DNA from: Rhizobium sp. 007
GTDB lineage: Bacteria; Pseudomonadota; Alphaproteobacteria; Rhizobiales; Rhizobiaceae
NCBI RefSeq assembly: GCF_015353075.1
Contig: NZ_CP064187.1
Coordinates: 2,604,001 to 2,668,000 of the forward strand
DNA length: 64,000 nucleotides
Reading direction: 5' to 3'
Position numbers and translations under genes: made by a program. The first letter of the stretch is position 1, and each line of letters starts with the position of its first letter. The notes under the pieces are model-generated. The model was not told the DNA's origin. It did no database searches and saw nothing but the letters and a program-made list of their open reading frames with translations. Below are positions 54,435 to 63,961 of this stretch, piece by piece.

Positions 54435-56846
54435 TTACTGGCTCGTGCTAACGTCGCCGAGCGCCGTCCATTCTTTGACTGCGGTATTGAAGGCTGCTAT
54501 GCCGGTCGGACCCTTCTGCATCGTGATCAGCGCGCGGCGGCCGTTGCGATAGGTGATCGGAATATCGATCCAGTCACGCGTCGAAAGCAGGTCGAGGTTC
54601 GCCTTGCGGGCATCCGGATAATCGTTCAGCGCGATCATGTGGAAGTCATCGGTGATTTTGGCAGGAACCGCGATCAGCGGGTCGCCGCGATCTTGTTCCG
54701 TGCGCTTCATCGAAATGCGTTGGACGCTATCGATACTGCCGCCTTCGAAATTCGGCGGAAGCGAGAAGACGATCTCGACAAGGTGGCTCGCCGGAAGCGA
54801 CGGATCGGAGTTGCGCTTGAAGGTCACGAGAGCCGAAAGATTGCGCTCCGGCACCGTCACATTGGCCTGCACCGTCGATTCTTGCTTGCCGCCCTGGCCG
54901 GCTTCATGCTGGACGCTCCAGGCGACGCCCCCCTGGATCGCCGTTGGCGAGCTCTGGCCGATCCGCTCCTCATAGAGGAACATCTTCTCGCTCGCACCGG
55001 CCGGCACCTGCTGCGGGGCAGCGGTCGGGCCGTTCGGCGGCGGCGTCTCGGCGGACGCCCCACCTGCCTGCACGGGCGGAGCCGGCGCGGTGGATGCGAC
55101 ATTCTGCTCGGCGACCGACTTGCCTTCGGCGGTGGGCGTACCGGGCATGGCAGCCGGGCCGCTGTCGACTTCCGTACCGTCTGCCATGAGGCGCTGGTTG
55201 AACTTGTTGTCGACCGAAGAACCGTCATCGAGCGCGGCAACCTGCCGGCCAGGTTCGGCAGGCTTGGCCGCTTCGGTGTTGTTTGTCGAAGGGCTTGCCG
55301 GCGTCTCGTTCTGCATAGCAGCGGGCTCGCTCTCGGCCGTTTTGGACGGAGCGGCGCTCACCAGATTGTCAACCATCGCGATCAGCTCGGCACGGTTCAT
55401 CCAGGCGGCATAGGCACCGCCGCCCAGCACTGCCAGCACGCCGACAACGGCAATGATCGTGCCGATACCGAAGCGGCGGCGCTTCGGTTCCATGCGGAAA
55501 TTCTTGCTCTGCAGTTTGGCGGCAACGATCTGGTCGATATCGGCAGCTGGCGCCGAATCGTCGTCTTCCGCAACGACGCCGCGGCGACTGTAGCCCCGAA
55601 GGGCCTTGGCTTCCTGCCACTCTTCGCCCGGTACGTCGGCAGCAGGCGCCGCAGGCTTGCCGTGGATCTCGGCGAACAGGTCCGAATCGTCGAAGTGCGC
55701 TGCGACAGGGGCCTTCTTGTTGGTGCCTGCCTCGATCGGCGGCAGATCGTCAAAGGCGGCGGCTTCCCAGGAAAAGCCCTCGTTCGCGGCCGGCATCTTC
55801 GCGGGCGGCGGCGGATTTTGAAGACCAGCAATGGCTTCCTCGAAGGCGCGCGCGTGGTCGTTGGCCGACTCCGCTGGAGGAACGCTTTCTGAGAAGTTCC
55901 TGACCTCCTCCGTGGCCCATTCAACCTCTGCGTCCTTCGGTGGCTCGGCCGGGGTTTCGGCAGCCGGCTCGGCCCAGACGGGATCGAAATGCGCAACCGT
56001 TTCGGCCTGCAGCGGCTCCTCGCGGCTGTGCTCGACGAACTCCTCCGGCTTCTCGAAAGAGACGAACGGCTCAACGAGCCGGTTCGACGGATTGTATTCG
56101 CCGGCAGGACGAAGGGATTCCGGTTCGACAGCCGGTTCGGCCTCGACGGCAGGCGCCTCCTCGAGATACTCCTCCGGCGGGAGTGCGTATTCCTCGACCG
56201 GCACTTCATCGCGATGCGACGCAGCCCATTCCTCAGGAGGTGCTGCTTCCGCCTCAGCCGCAGCAGTAACTTCCTCGACCGGGCGGTCCCATCGTTCTTC
56301 TTCTTGTTCTTCCGGCACCGCCGCTACCGGCGCGGGCTCCTCGTGAGGCTCCTCGTAGGGCGCCGCCTCTTCCTGTGGTTCAGGCTGCGGCTCTTCGTGA
56401 CGGTATTGCGCTGGTTCATCCGCATCGGCGAGATGCTCTTCTGCGACCGGTTCTGCGGCAACCGGTTCGTCAGCAACCGATTCTGTGGCAACCGGTTCGT
56501 CAGCGACCGGTTCTTCAGCAACCGGTTCTTCAGCCGGCTCCGGCGCGGCAGCATACTGTGCTGGCGGCTCGGAAACAGGCTCTTCATGGACAGGCGCTTC
56601 TGCTGCAGCAATGGCTGCCTCATCGTCCGGCAATGCCTCGGAGTGCTCGGCCTCCACCTCGCGGATAGCAGTATCGAGCTTATCGAGCTGGCGCTGCAGC
56701 ATCGCTTCCGGCGGGCGCGGCTTCATGTTTTCGAGCTGCCGCTGCACCGCGCCGCGGGCACGCTCGTAAACCTTCGCCCGCATCTCGGGGGTGTTTTCAG
56801 CCAGGCCGTCAACCGCCCGCCGGATAACTGCAATAAAATCAGCCAT
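54435..56846 (-). CDS. large acidic Pro/Glu/Ala-rich membrane protein, function unknown
   Basis: An 803-residue protein. The first 65 residues are helical (MADFIAVIRRAVDGLAENTP). Residues about 70-440 are acidic, low-complexity and Pro/Glu/Ala-rich, and include a tandem pentapeptide repeat. A single membrane helix lies near residue 470 (GIGTIIAVVGVLAVLGGGAY) after a basic stretch (KRRR), so the N-terminus is cytoplasmic. The last 200 residues form a periplasmic, probably beta-rich domain (VAWSVQHEAGQGGKQESTVQ, then SLPPNFEGGSIDSVQRISM). I recognise no enzyme motif. It is located downstream of purA with 62 bp between. Confidence 0.75.
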   Translation of the reverse strand: MADFIAVIRRAVDGLAENTPEMRAKVYERARGAVQRQLENMKPRPPEAMLQRQLDKLDTAIREVEAEHSEALPDDEAAIAAAEAPVHEEPVSEPPAQYAAAPEPAEEPVAEEPVADEPVATESVADEPVAAEPVAEEHLADADEPAQYRHEEPQPEPQEEAAPYEEPHEEPAPVAAVPEEQEEERWDRPVEEVTAAAEAEAAPPEEWAASHRDEVPVEEYALPPEEYLEEAPAVEAEPAVEPESLRPAGEYNPSNRLVEPFVSFEKPEEFVEHSREEPLQAETVAHFDPVWAEPAAETPAEPPKDAEVEWATEEVRNFSESVPPAESANDHARAFEEAIAGLQNPPPPAKMPAANEGFSWEAAAFDDLPPIEAGTNKKAPVAAHFDDSDLFAEIHGKPAAPAADVPGEEWQEAKALRGYSRRGVVAEDDDSAPAADIDQIVAAKLQSKNFRMEPKRRRFGIGTIIAVVGVLAVLGGGAYAAWMNRAELIAMVDNLVSAAPSKTAESEPAAMQNETPASPSTNNTEAAKPAEPGRQVAALDDGSSVDNKFNQRLMADGTEVDSGPAAMPGTPTAEGKSVAEQNVASTAPAPPVQAGGASAETPPPNGPTAAPQQVPAGASEKMFLYEERIGQSSPTAIQGGVAWSVQHEAGQGGKQESTVQANVTVPERNLSALVTFKRNSDPSLPASHLVEIVFSLPPNFEGGSIDSVQRISMKRTEQDRGDPLIAVPAKITDDFHMIALNDYPDARKANLDLLSTRDWIDIPITYRNGRRALITMQKGPTGIAAFNTAVKEWTALGDVSTSQ
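56443..56532. repeat. six 15-bp tandem repeats within the acidic protein gene
   Basis: Six units near GCAACCGGTTCGTCA, with one- to three-base differences, encode a repeated pentapeptide close to EEPVA/DEPVA on the minus strand. Such in-frame minisatellites commonly vary in copy number between strains without breaking the frame. Confidence 0.8.
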
Positions 56847-56908
56847 TAGTTACTTTTCTCGAGAGGCCCGATTCGCGGCCGGGCCAGATGCCATAATGAC
56901 CCGCGACA

Positions 56909-58207
56909 TTAATCCTCAAACGGATCAGTCACAAGTATGGTGTCATCGCGCTCAGGGCTTGTGGACAAAAGCGCGACAGGCGCACCGATTAGCTCCTCGA
57001 CCTGGCGGACATATTTGATCGCCTGCGCAGGCAGATCGGCCCAGCTGCGGGCGCCGACGGTCGACTCCTTCCAGCCTTCCAGCGTGATGTAGACCGGCTC
57101 CACGCGAGCCTGCGCCGCCTGACTTGCCGGCAGATGGTCGATCTGCTCGCCGTCGAGCATGTAGCCGACACAGATTTTCAGCTCGTCGAGACCGTCAAGC
57201 ACATCGAGCTTCGTCAGCGCAATGCCGGTGATGCCGTTGGTCGCGACCGACTGGCGTACAAGCGCCGCATCGAACCAGCCGCAACGGCGCTTGCGTCCCG
57301 TCACCGTTCCGAATTCATGGCCCTTCTCACCAAGGAACTGGCCGACCGAATCGTTGAGTTCCGTCGGGAACGGACCTTCGCCGACGCGCGTCGTGTAGGC
57401 CTTGGTGATGCCGAGGATATAGCCGAGCGAGCCAGGTCCCATGCCGGAGCCGGCAGCAGCCTGGCCGGCGACCGTATTCGACGAGGTCACGAAGGGATAG
57501 GTGCCATGGTCGATATCGAGCAAGCTGCCCTGCGCGCCTTCGAAAAGAATGCGCGCGCCCTTGCGGCGCTCCTTGTCGAGGAGCAGCCAGACCGTTTCGC
57601 GGAAGGGAAGCACGCGGTCGGCGATCGACGTCAGCTCCGTCATGATCGCCTCGTGGCTCACCTCGGCAACGCCCAGGCCGCGGCGAAGCGCGTTGTGGTG
57701 CGTGAGGATACGGTCGACCTTGCCCGGGAGCGCCTCCAGATCGGCGAGATCCATGACGCGGATCGCGCGACGGCCGACCTTGTCTTCATAGGCCGGGCCG
57801 ATGCCGCGGCGCGTCGTGCCGATCTTCGTGCCGCTGTTGGAGGCGGCATCTTCGCGATAGGCATCGAGCTCGCGGTGCAGCGAGAGGATCAGCGTAGCGT
57901 TGTCGGCGATGCGCAGGTTGTCGGGAGAAATCTTGACGCCCTGTTTTTCGAGCTTCTCGATCTCGGCAATCAGCGCGTGCGGATCGACGACGACGCCGTT
58001 TCCGATCACCGCCATCTTGCCTGGGCGCACGACGCCGGAAGGCAACAGCGACAGCTTGTAGCTCGTGCCGTCGATGACGAGCGTATGGCCGGCATTGTGT
58101 CCGCCCTGATAGCGCACAACGATATCCGCACGTTCCGAAAGCCAATCGACAATCTTGCCCTTGCCTTCGTCACCCCATTGCGAACCGACCACGACTACGT
58201 TCGTCAT
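56909..58207 (-). CDS. purA: adenylosuccinate synthetase PurA
   Basis: The 432-residue enzyme of the first committed step to AMP (IMP plus aspartate plus GTP). The opening [20 protein letters not shown] carries the GTP-binding loop. [40 protein letters not shown] and [18 protein letters not shown] are all family motifs. Length matches bacterial PurA. Confidence 0.97.
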   Translation of the reverse strand: MTNVVVVGSQWGDEGKGKIVDWLSERADIVVRYQGGHNAGHTLVIDGTSYKLSLLPSGVVRPGKMAVIGNGVVVDPHALIAEIEKLEKQGVKISPDNLRIADNATLILSLHRELDAYREDAASNSGTKIGTTRRGIGPAYEDKVGRRAIRVMDLADLEALPGKVDRILTHHNALRRGLGVAEVSHEAIMTELTSIADRVLPFRETVWLLLDKERRKGARILFEGAQGSLLDIDHGTYPFVTSSNTVAGQAAAGSGMGPGSLGYILGITKAYTTRVGEGPFPTELNDSVGQFLGEKGHEFGTVTGRKRRCGWFDAALVRQSVATNGITGIALTKLDVLDGLDELKICVGYMLDGEQIDHLPASQAAQARVEPVYITLEGWKESTVGARSWADLPAQAIKYVRQVEELIGAPVALLSTSPERDDTILVTDPFED

Positions 58208-58402
58208 CCAACTCTTCCTGTTACCGGCGGATTATCCGCGCTCTGCTCAAACCCGCGCATCTATAAAGCTTTGTTTTTTGGAAAGCGACCCTGTTATCAG
58301 GGCGAAATGGGCTTTTTACGTGACAAATCAGCCAGTCCCGGGCTATTGCCGGTCCGTCGGCAGCCATTCGAACTACTTTTCGGAAGACGGAAAGAATCAA
58401 CC

Positions 58403-59320
58403 TTGCATATCACGGCCTATATTTGTCTCGCCATTGCGACGTTGTGCTGGGGTGGAAACACTGTCGCCGGAAAGCTGGCGCTCGGCCATGTGAGCCCCAT
58501 GACGCTGACTTTCCTGCGCTGGACTATTGCGACCGCGCTCATCGCCGCGGTGTCGCTTCCGCAGATCAAGAAGGACTGGCCAGTCGTCCGCAAGAAGCTG
58601 CCACTGCTGCTTTTCTACGGCATGGTCGGCTATACGCTCTTCAACGCCATGCTTTACTCGGCCGTGAAATACACCACCGCCATCAATGTTGCGATCGAGC
58701 AGGCAGGCATCCCGATGCTGATCTTCCTGCTCAATCTGATTTTCTTCCGCACCGGCGTTTCGGCCGCGCAGGTCGCCGGCTTCGGCATGACGCTCGTCGG
58801 CGTGGCCTTGACCGCCTCCCATGGCGATATCGCGGCGCTGCTCAGGCTCGGTCTCAACCGCGGCGACGCCTTGATGCTGGTGGCGGTCGCCGCCTATTCG
58901 ATCTACACGATCTTTCTGCGCTGGAAGCCGCCGGTCGACTGGCGCACGCTCATGGCCTTTCCCGCCCTGGCGGCGGCGCTGACGTCGCTGCCACTGCTGC
59001 TTTGGGAAAATGCGGCCGGCAATGTCCAGATGCCGGACGGCAAGGGCTGGATCATCACGTTTTACACGGCGATCTTCGCCTCGCTGGTTGCGCAGATCCT
59101 CTATATCAAAGGCGTGGAGTGGATCGGCGCCAACCGGGCCGGCCTCTTCATCAATCTCGTTCCGGTTTTCGGCACGCTCTTATCCGTGCTGCTGCTTGGC
59201 GAAGCATTGCAGCTCTTCCATATCGTCTCGCTGGTGCTGACGCTGGGCGGCATTGCGATCGCTGAGACGGGACGTCCAAAGCTTTCGGCTTCGACCGCCC
59301 CCGCCTCGCCTATGGACTAA
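58403..59320 (+). CDS. DMT/EamA-family transporter
   Basis: A 305-residue protein with ten membrane segments in two EamA repeats: CWGGNTVAGKLALGHVSPMT begins the first, and ALMLVAVAAYSIYTIFLRW and GANRAGLFINLVPVFGTLLS mark the second. I take TTG 58403 (LHITAYICLAIATL) as start, with GGAAAG upstream; ATG 58307 is an alternative that adds 32 residues. It probably exports a metabolite or amino acid; the substrate is unknown. Its stop is 2 bp from the stop of the convergent acetyltransferase gene. Confidence 0.85.
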   Translation: MHITAYICLAIATLCWGGNTVAGKLALGHVSPMTLTFLRWTIATALIAAVSLPQIKKDWPVVRKKLPLLLFYGMVGYTLFNAMLYSAVKYTTAINVAIEQAGIPMLIFLLNLIFFRTGVSAAQVAGFGMTLVGVALTASHGDIAALLRLGLNRGDALMLVAVAAYSIYTIFLRWKPPVDWRTLMAFPALAAALTSLPLLLWENAAGNVQMPDGKGWIITFYTAIFASLVAQILYIKGVEWIGANRAGLFINLVPVFGTLLSVLLLGEALQLFHIVSLVLTLGGIAIAETGRPKLSASTAPASPMD

Positions 59321-59322
59321 GA

Positions 59323-60168
59323 TCAGCCGAGTTCCAGCGTCGTGACGCCGTAGACGTTCCTCAGCGGAATGGCAGGTGCCGTGCCGCGATACATGCGCGC
59401 CGTCTCGAATACCGGTTCGAGCCCCATGCTTTCGGCAAGCGCGATCGCTTCCCTGTTTTCGGCGGGGACATCGATGAACACCGGCTCGCCGCCAGCCTCC
59501 GGCAGCAATTCGGCAAGCAGCGCGGCTGCGGTATCGGTATCGGCGGCAAAAAGCGGCCCGATCTTGTAGCCTTCGTAACAGCGGCGGATTGTGGCGTAGC
59601 CGCGGATCTTGCCGCTCTTGCGCGCGATCGCCGTCTTGCGCCCGCGCCGCCGCTTGCACCATGCGGCAACGAATGCATTGCGTGGCTCGGTGAAAATCGC
59701 GGCATCGTAACGGAACAGCCCGTCCAGCTTGTCCGACACCGGATGCGCTAAGAGCGAGGATTGCGGAAACACCGCCGGAATGCCGCCATACCGGATCGTA
59801 GTATAGGCAGGTTCGAAGCCTGCCTTGCGGTAATTCTCCTGCTGAGCGACGACGCCGTCGAGACCGATCGTGCGGTCTGCCGCAGACGCCATGCCGGCAT
59901 TCCAGAGCGCCTTGCCGTAGCCTTTGCCACGGAAATCCGGATGGACGATGTAGAGGCCAAGAAACGCCAAGTGTTCGCCGTATTTCACCACCGAAATGGA
60001 ACCGACCGGAACTTCACCAACCGCACCGATGAAAAAACCGGACGGGTCGGCTTCCTGGAAAGCGAGCGAATCGTCGAGTCCTGGATTCCACCCCTCCTGC
60101 CTTGCCCATTCGAGCACAAGCTCCAACTCACCCGGCCGCATCGCGCGAACCGCAAATTCCGAACTCAT
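59323..60168 (-). CDS. GNAT acetyltransferase with C-terminal second domain
   Basis: A 281-residue protein. The first half is a GNAT domain (LAFLGLYIVHPDFRGKGYGK, with the Arg-Gly-x-Gly acetyl-CoA loop). The second half (residues about 145-281) is the YitH/Acetyltransf_18 type: KSGKIRGYATIRRCYEGYKI and FIDVPAENREAIALAESMGL. The substrate is unknown. Confidence 0.85.
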   Translation of the reverse strand: MSSEFAVRAMRPGELELVLEWARQEGWNPGLDDSLAFQEADPSGFFIGAVGEVPVGSISVVKYGEHLAFLGLYIVHPDFRGKGYGKALWNAGMASAADRTIGLDGVVAQQENYRKAGFEPAYTTIRYGGIPAVFPQSSLLAHPVSDKLDGLFRYDAAIFTEPRNAFVAAWCKRRRGRKTAIARKSGKIRGYATIRRCYEGYKIGPLFAADTDTAAALLAELLPEAGGEPVFIDVPAENREAIALAESMGLEPVFETARMYRGTAPAIPLRNVYGVTTLELG

Positions 60169-60591
60169 GCAACCTTCCCAAGCAAACCCTGCCTTAAGTT
60201 TGCAGGGCAGAATAAAGCGTTAAAGTTTGAACCGCGGCATCGCTACCGGGCGCGAAGAAACATGCTCATTGCTGAAACGACCTGCATCGATCGTCATAAG
60301 GCACGACACGAAAATCTTCGCATCACAATTATCATGAAGCAACGCCGTTGAAATCTCAAGAGAATTACTTCGCAGAAGCAGCAAAGCGTAAATGACAGCA
60401 CCGCTTTGCTGGTACTGCAGATTGGTTCGCGTGGCCGCTTCCGGCCGTCCTAGCGCAAACCAGGTGAATTCTTTGCTAATATAGCCCGTCCGGCGCTCAA
60501 TTTGGTTGCAAGTCAAACCTGAAGCATGCTGTCTACAGGGGCGCATCTGCAATGAGTGAAAACCTTGGCCACGCAACCGTCCGGCCCGCAT
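60169..60591. other. intergenic stretch without a supported gene
   Basis: About 420 bp between divergent genes, clearly richer in A/T than its surroundings. A reverse frame of 123 codons (60220-60591) overlaps the start of the next gene and has no ribosome site or protein signature. It presumably holds the two promoters. Confidence 0.45.
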
Positions 60592-61413
60592 ATGAAAACG
60601 CCGCCGCCGCGCCGCAAGCGCCGCGCAGCATTGTGGCTGATGCTCACGCTTTCGATCTCGCTCGTTGCCGGCACGGTCCTGCTATCCAACGACATGCGCC
60701 ATCTGCGCACCCTGGCAGCTTTGTCGGGCTACGGTCTCAACCTGCAGGTCCAGCAACCAGAACCACCGCCGCTACAGCTGGTAGAGGTTGCAAAGCGTGC
60801 TTCCCAGCTGCCGGTCAAGATCCCGCCGAGGCTGATCGAGGTTCCGCAGCCCGAGCTCGCCGGAAATTTCCTGCGGACGTGGCGGAAGTCCGGACCGGAC
60901 ATGTGCGAAACGTTGCGCAAGGCAGGCATAGAGATGACTCAATGGCGTGCCTCCGCCATGGGCAGCAGCGCCTATGAATGCTCTTTTCAAGAGGTCTACA
61001 AGGAAGATGGGGAGCGCCCACTGAGTTCTTTGTTTCTGATCATTCGCGGAGATCGCAAAGGCGCGATTTCCAACATGCGCGCCAAGATCGTCGGGCCGGC
61101 GACGGATAGCGCGGGCCGGCTCGATCCGTCTTTCATGCGCGTTTTCGACACGGTGCTCGCACAATCGCACTGGCTGGATTTTCACGATGCCTTGAGCGCG
61201 ATCCGAGAACTGAAGGATGTCAGAGAGGAAGGTTTTGGCGCGAGCGTCGTCTTCTCCCGCGAATTCAGCAGCGAGAACAGCTTCAATTTTATCATGACGA
61301 TCAAGGCGGCACCCGGTCCGCAGATGCGGACCAGGGCCTTTTTTTCTACCGGACGCTGGATGCCCGCGCCGGACAATGAGGTCTCGGAAGCACTGCCGCC
61401 AATCTTCCGGTAG
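60592..61413 (+). CDS. membrane-anchored protein of unknown function (DUF6030-like)
   Basis: A 273-residue protein from ATG 60592 (MKTPPPRRKRRAALWLMLTL); GTG 60556 would add 12 residues. A basic N-terminus and one membrane helix (about 10-32) anchor a periplasmic domain with two cysteines (DMCETLRKAG, YECSFQEV) that may pair. It resembles a rhizobial family I recall as DUF6030. A reading frame from ATG 60552 in another phase is a shadow. No function is recognised. Confidence 0.7.
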   Translation: MKTPPPRRKRRAALWLMLTLSISLVAGTVLLSNDMRHLRTLAALSGYGLNLQVQQPEPPPLQLVEVAKRASQLPVKIPPRLIEVPQPELAGNFLRTWRKSGPDMCETLRKAGIEMTQWRASAMGSSAYECSFQEVYKEDGERPLSSLFLIIRGDRKGAISNMRAKIVGPATDSAGRLDPSFMRVFDTVLAQSHWLDFHDALSAIRELKDVREEGFGASVVFSREFSSENSFNFIMTIKAAPGPQMRTRAFFSTGRWMPAPDNEVSEALPPIFR

Positions 61414-62022
61414 TTAGAAATAAGGCTCGAAGAAGCGCCGCACGGCGTCGATCTCGTTCGGACGGATGTCATGTCCGCCCGGGTGCCACTCGGTCTCGGT
61501 CGCAGCCCCCTGCCCGGTGAAATAGCCGGCGAGCGCTTGGGTCAGACCGACCGGAGAGATCGGATCACGTTCGCCCGCCGTAATCAGCACCTTGCGGCCC
61601 TGGAGTTCCCGATTCGCCTTCGGCCGAAACGGAATGAGAGGATGCATGAGCACCGACGCATCGAACAGCCCGTTTTCGATCAAGACATTCGCCAGGATGT
61701 TCGCACCGTTTGAAAAGCCGAGGCCAAGGATGTGCGACGCGCCGTGATCGACCGTCATGTCTTTCACGAAAGACGCCAACTTCTGCGTGGCCCTGGCAAG
61801 ATCGTCCATGTCGTAGACGCCCTCGCCGGTGCGCTTGAAAAAGCGTGCCGCGCCGTGCTCCGAAACATCCCCGCGGGGAGAGACGATCGTCGCATCGGAC
61901 AGAAGCCGCCGTCCGAAGTCGAAGAACTGGTTTTCATCCCCTCCGGTGCCGTGCAGCACAAAGAGGATGGGTTTTCCCGGTGCACCGGCATGGAGCCGGT
62001 GCACATAGCTGTGGTCGTTCAT
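61414..62022 (-). CDS. alpha/beta hydrolase (carboxylesterase/phospholipase, MhqD-like)
   Basis: A 202-residue hydrolase of the esterase/phospholipase D/E group. The oxyanion region is LFVLHGTGGDENQFFDFGRR, the nucleophile Ser is in ILGLGFSNGANILA, the Asp is in TAGERDPISPVG, and the His is in WHPGGHDI. It starts 11 bp after the ring-cleaving dioxygenase-like gene, an arrangement like mhqO-mhqD of Bacillus. Its stop is directly against that of the convergent gene. Confidence 0.88.
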   Translation of the reverse strand: MNDHSYVHRLHAGAPGKPILFVLHGTGGDENQFFDFGRRLLSDATIVSPRGDVSEHGAARFFKRTGEGVYDMDDLARATQKLASFVKDMTVDHGASHILGLGFSNGANILANVLIENGLFDASVLMHPLIPFRPKANRELQGRKVLITAGERDPISPVGLTQALAGYFTGQGAATETEWHPGGHDIRPNEIDAVRRFFEPYF

Positions 62023-62033
62023 CGATCTGCCCC

Positions 62034-62966
62034 TTAAGCTTCGAGCGGTTGCAGGTGCTGCTCGATCAGTTGCCGCAGATGCGCGTGCTGCTGCGGCAGC
62101 TTCAGCGCTTCGCCGAGATGAGCCGTGTCTTCGTCCCGGTCGAAGCCGGGTTCGTTGGTGGCGACCTCGAAGAGAATGCCGCCAGGCGTGCGGAAATAGA
62201 TCGCCCAGAAATAATCGCGGTCGATGACCGGCGTCACCTGGTAGCCTGTATCCACCAGTGCCTTTCGCACCTCGAGCTGCTTTTCGCGGTTGTCGACAGC
62301 AAAGGCGACATGGTGCACGGAACCGGCGCCCGGCAGAGCACGGGAGATATTCGGCATCGTTTCGAGATCGACCAGATGCGCACCGTTGCCGCCTGGCATC
62401 ACCAGCCGCTTCACGCCGTCTTTCTCGTCTTGAACCTCATAGCCCATGAATTTCAAGAGTTCGGACGTCGCGCCCTCATCGCGAAGGCGCATGGCGACGG
62501 AGTGGAAGCCACGGATGGCGTGATCCTCGCCGATGCCGCCATGCGTCCACGGCTGGCGGCCGTCGTCCCTGACTTCAACAAGCGCGAAACCGTCGCCATC
62601 AGGACCCGCAAAGTGCAGTCGCTTTTGGCCGAAGCTCTCGTCCGCCTTGAGACCGCTGACGCCGAGCTTGGTGAGACGGTCGCTCCAAAAGCCGAGCGAG
62701 CCCTCGGGAACGGAGAAAACGGTCGTACCGACTTCGCCGGTGCCCGGACGGCCCTGCGCCATCTTGGGAAACGGGAAATAGGTCATGATCGAACCCGGCG
62801 AACCGGTCTCGTCGCCATAATAGAGATGATAGACGTCGGGCGCATCGAAGTTCACGGTCTTCTTGACGCGGCGCAGGCCGAGCGCGTTTGTGAAGAACTG
62901 GTTATTGGTACGGGCGTCCTCCGCCATCGATGTGACGTGGTGCAGACCCTTGATCTGGTTGAGCAT
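62034..62966 (-). CDS. ring-cleaving dioxygenase (VOC superfamily, MhqO-like)
   Basis: A 310-residue two-module VOC protein starting at the ATG at 62966 (MLNQIKGLHHVTSMAEDART). Metal ligands are the His of GLHHVTS, the His of VHHVAFAVD and the Glu of GGILFEVATNEPGF. It matches MhqO-type glyoxalase/ring-cleaving dioxygenases, which deal with quinones or catechols. It is paired with the MhqD-like hydrolase. No MarR-type repressor gene lies next to it. Confidence 0.88.
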   Translation of the reverse strand: MLNQIKGLHHVTSMAEDARTNNQFFTNALGLRRVKKTVNFDAPDVYHLYYGDETGSPGSIMTYFPFPKMAQGRPGTGEVGTTVFSVPEGSLGFWSDRLTKLGVSGLKADESFGQKRLHFAGPDGDGFALVEVRDDGRQPWTHGGIGEDHAIRGFHSVAMRLRDEGATSELLKFMGYEVQDEKDGVKRLVMPGGNGAHLVDLETMPNISRALPGAGSVHHVAFAVDNREKQLEVRKALVDTGYQVTPVIDRDYFWAIYFRTPGGILFEVATNEPGFDRDEDTAHLGEALKLPQQHAHLRQLIEQHLQPLEA

Positions 62967-63105
62967 GTCGAGACCCCTTTCTTGCCCGCAGCGGCGAGCC
63001 TTCATGGGTCATAGATGATTGCTTGGAGCGATTTGGAATAGTCCCGGAGACCAAAACGCATTGTCTCCTTTTATTGAACACCGGTCCGGAGATGTTCAGA
63101 AAACT

Positions 63106-63807
63106 CTAGGCATCCTGCGGATTGGCGGGCAACTCCCAGTCGACGGGCGCGCGGCCGTGAGACTGCAGGAAAGCGTTTGCTTTCGAAAAATGCCTGCATC
63201 CGAAAAAGCCGTTATGCGCCGAAAGCGGCGACGGATGCGGCGCCTTGAGGACGAGATGACGGTCGGTATCGACAAAGGCCGCCTTCCGCTGCGCGTAGGA
63301 ACCCCAGAGCATGAAGACGACGGACTCGCATTCCTCGTTGACCTTGCGGATCACCGCATCGGTGAAACGCTCCCAGCCCTTGCCCTGATGTGACGCGGCC
63401 TGCGCCTCCTCGACGGTCAGAACGCTGTTCAGCAACAGCACGCCCTGGCGGGCCCAATGCTCCAGAAAGCCATGCCGCGGCGGCTTGATGCCGAGATCGG
63501 TTTCCATCTCCTTGTAGATATTGACCAGCGACGGCGGAATGCGCACGCCTGGTCGAACGCTGAAGCAGAGTCCATGGGCCTGTCCGAGGCCGTGATAGGG
63601 ATCCTGCCCCAGAATGATGACCTTCACCTTTGCAAGCGGAGTGAGATCAAGCGCGCGAAAATATTCCGACCCTTTAGGGAAGATACGCTTGCCGCTTTGC
63701 TTCTGCACCAGCAGGAAATCCTTGAGCTGCTGCATGTAGGGACTGGAAAATTCGGGCGCGAGTGCCGCCTTCCAGCTCTCTTCGAGCGCGATGGTCTGTT
63801 CGCTCAT
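63106..63807 (-). CDS. ung: uracil-DNA glycosylase Ung
   Basis: A 233-residue repair enzyme that removes uracil from DNA. The water-activating motif [18 protein letters not shown] (about residue 73) and the uracil-binding and Leu-loop motif [20 protein letters not shown] are intact, and [14 protein letters not shown] follows the family pattern. I start at the ATG at 63807 ([11 protein letters not shown]). Confidence 0.96.
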   Translation of the reverse strand: MSEQTIALEESWKAALAPEFSSPYMQQLKDFLLVQKQSGKRIFPKGSEYFRALDLTPLAKVKVIILGQDPYHGLGQAHGLCFSVRPGVRIPPSLVNIYKEMETDLGIKPPRHGFLEHWARQGVLLLNSVLTVEEAQAASHQGKGWERFTDAVIRKVNEECESVVFMLWGSYAQRKAAFVDTDRHLVLKAPHPSPLSAHNGFFGCRHFSKANAFLQSHGRAPVDWELPANPQDA

Positions 63808-63961
63808 CGATAGTCCTCGTTCCACCGAAGGGGGGATAGATTTGCCCTGAAAAGGGAGGCGCGCAATATTTTAGTCACCTATCGCGGCCAAAATTTACGA
63901 AGTATCGTTAGACTGGTGATAATCGCGCAGGAAAGCAAGCGTCAGCAAAGGCTTAACACGC

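Noticed and set aside
56443..56532. Tandem repeats considered as a CRISPR array
   Set aside because: Units are contiguous 15-mers without spacers and encode an in-frame pentapeptide.
57134..58402. The long forward frame opposite purA that runs into the DMT transporter frame
   Set aside because: The part opposite purA is a shadow; the transporter begins near 58403 and the upstream translation has no family similarity.
60220..60591. 123-codon reverse frame before the DUF6030-like gene
   Set aside because: It overlaps the promoter and start of the next gene, lacks a ribosome site, and has no family features.
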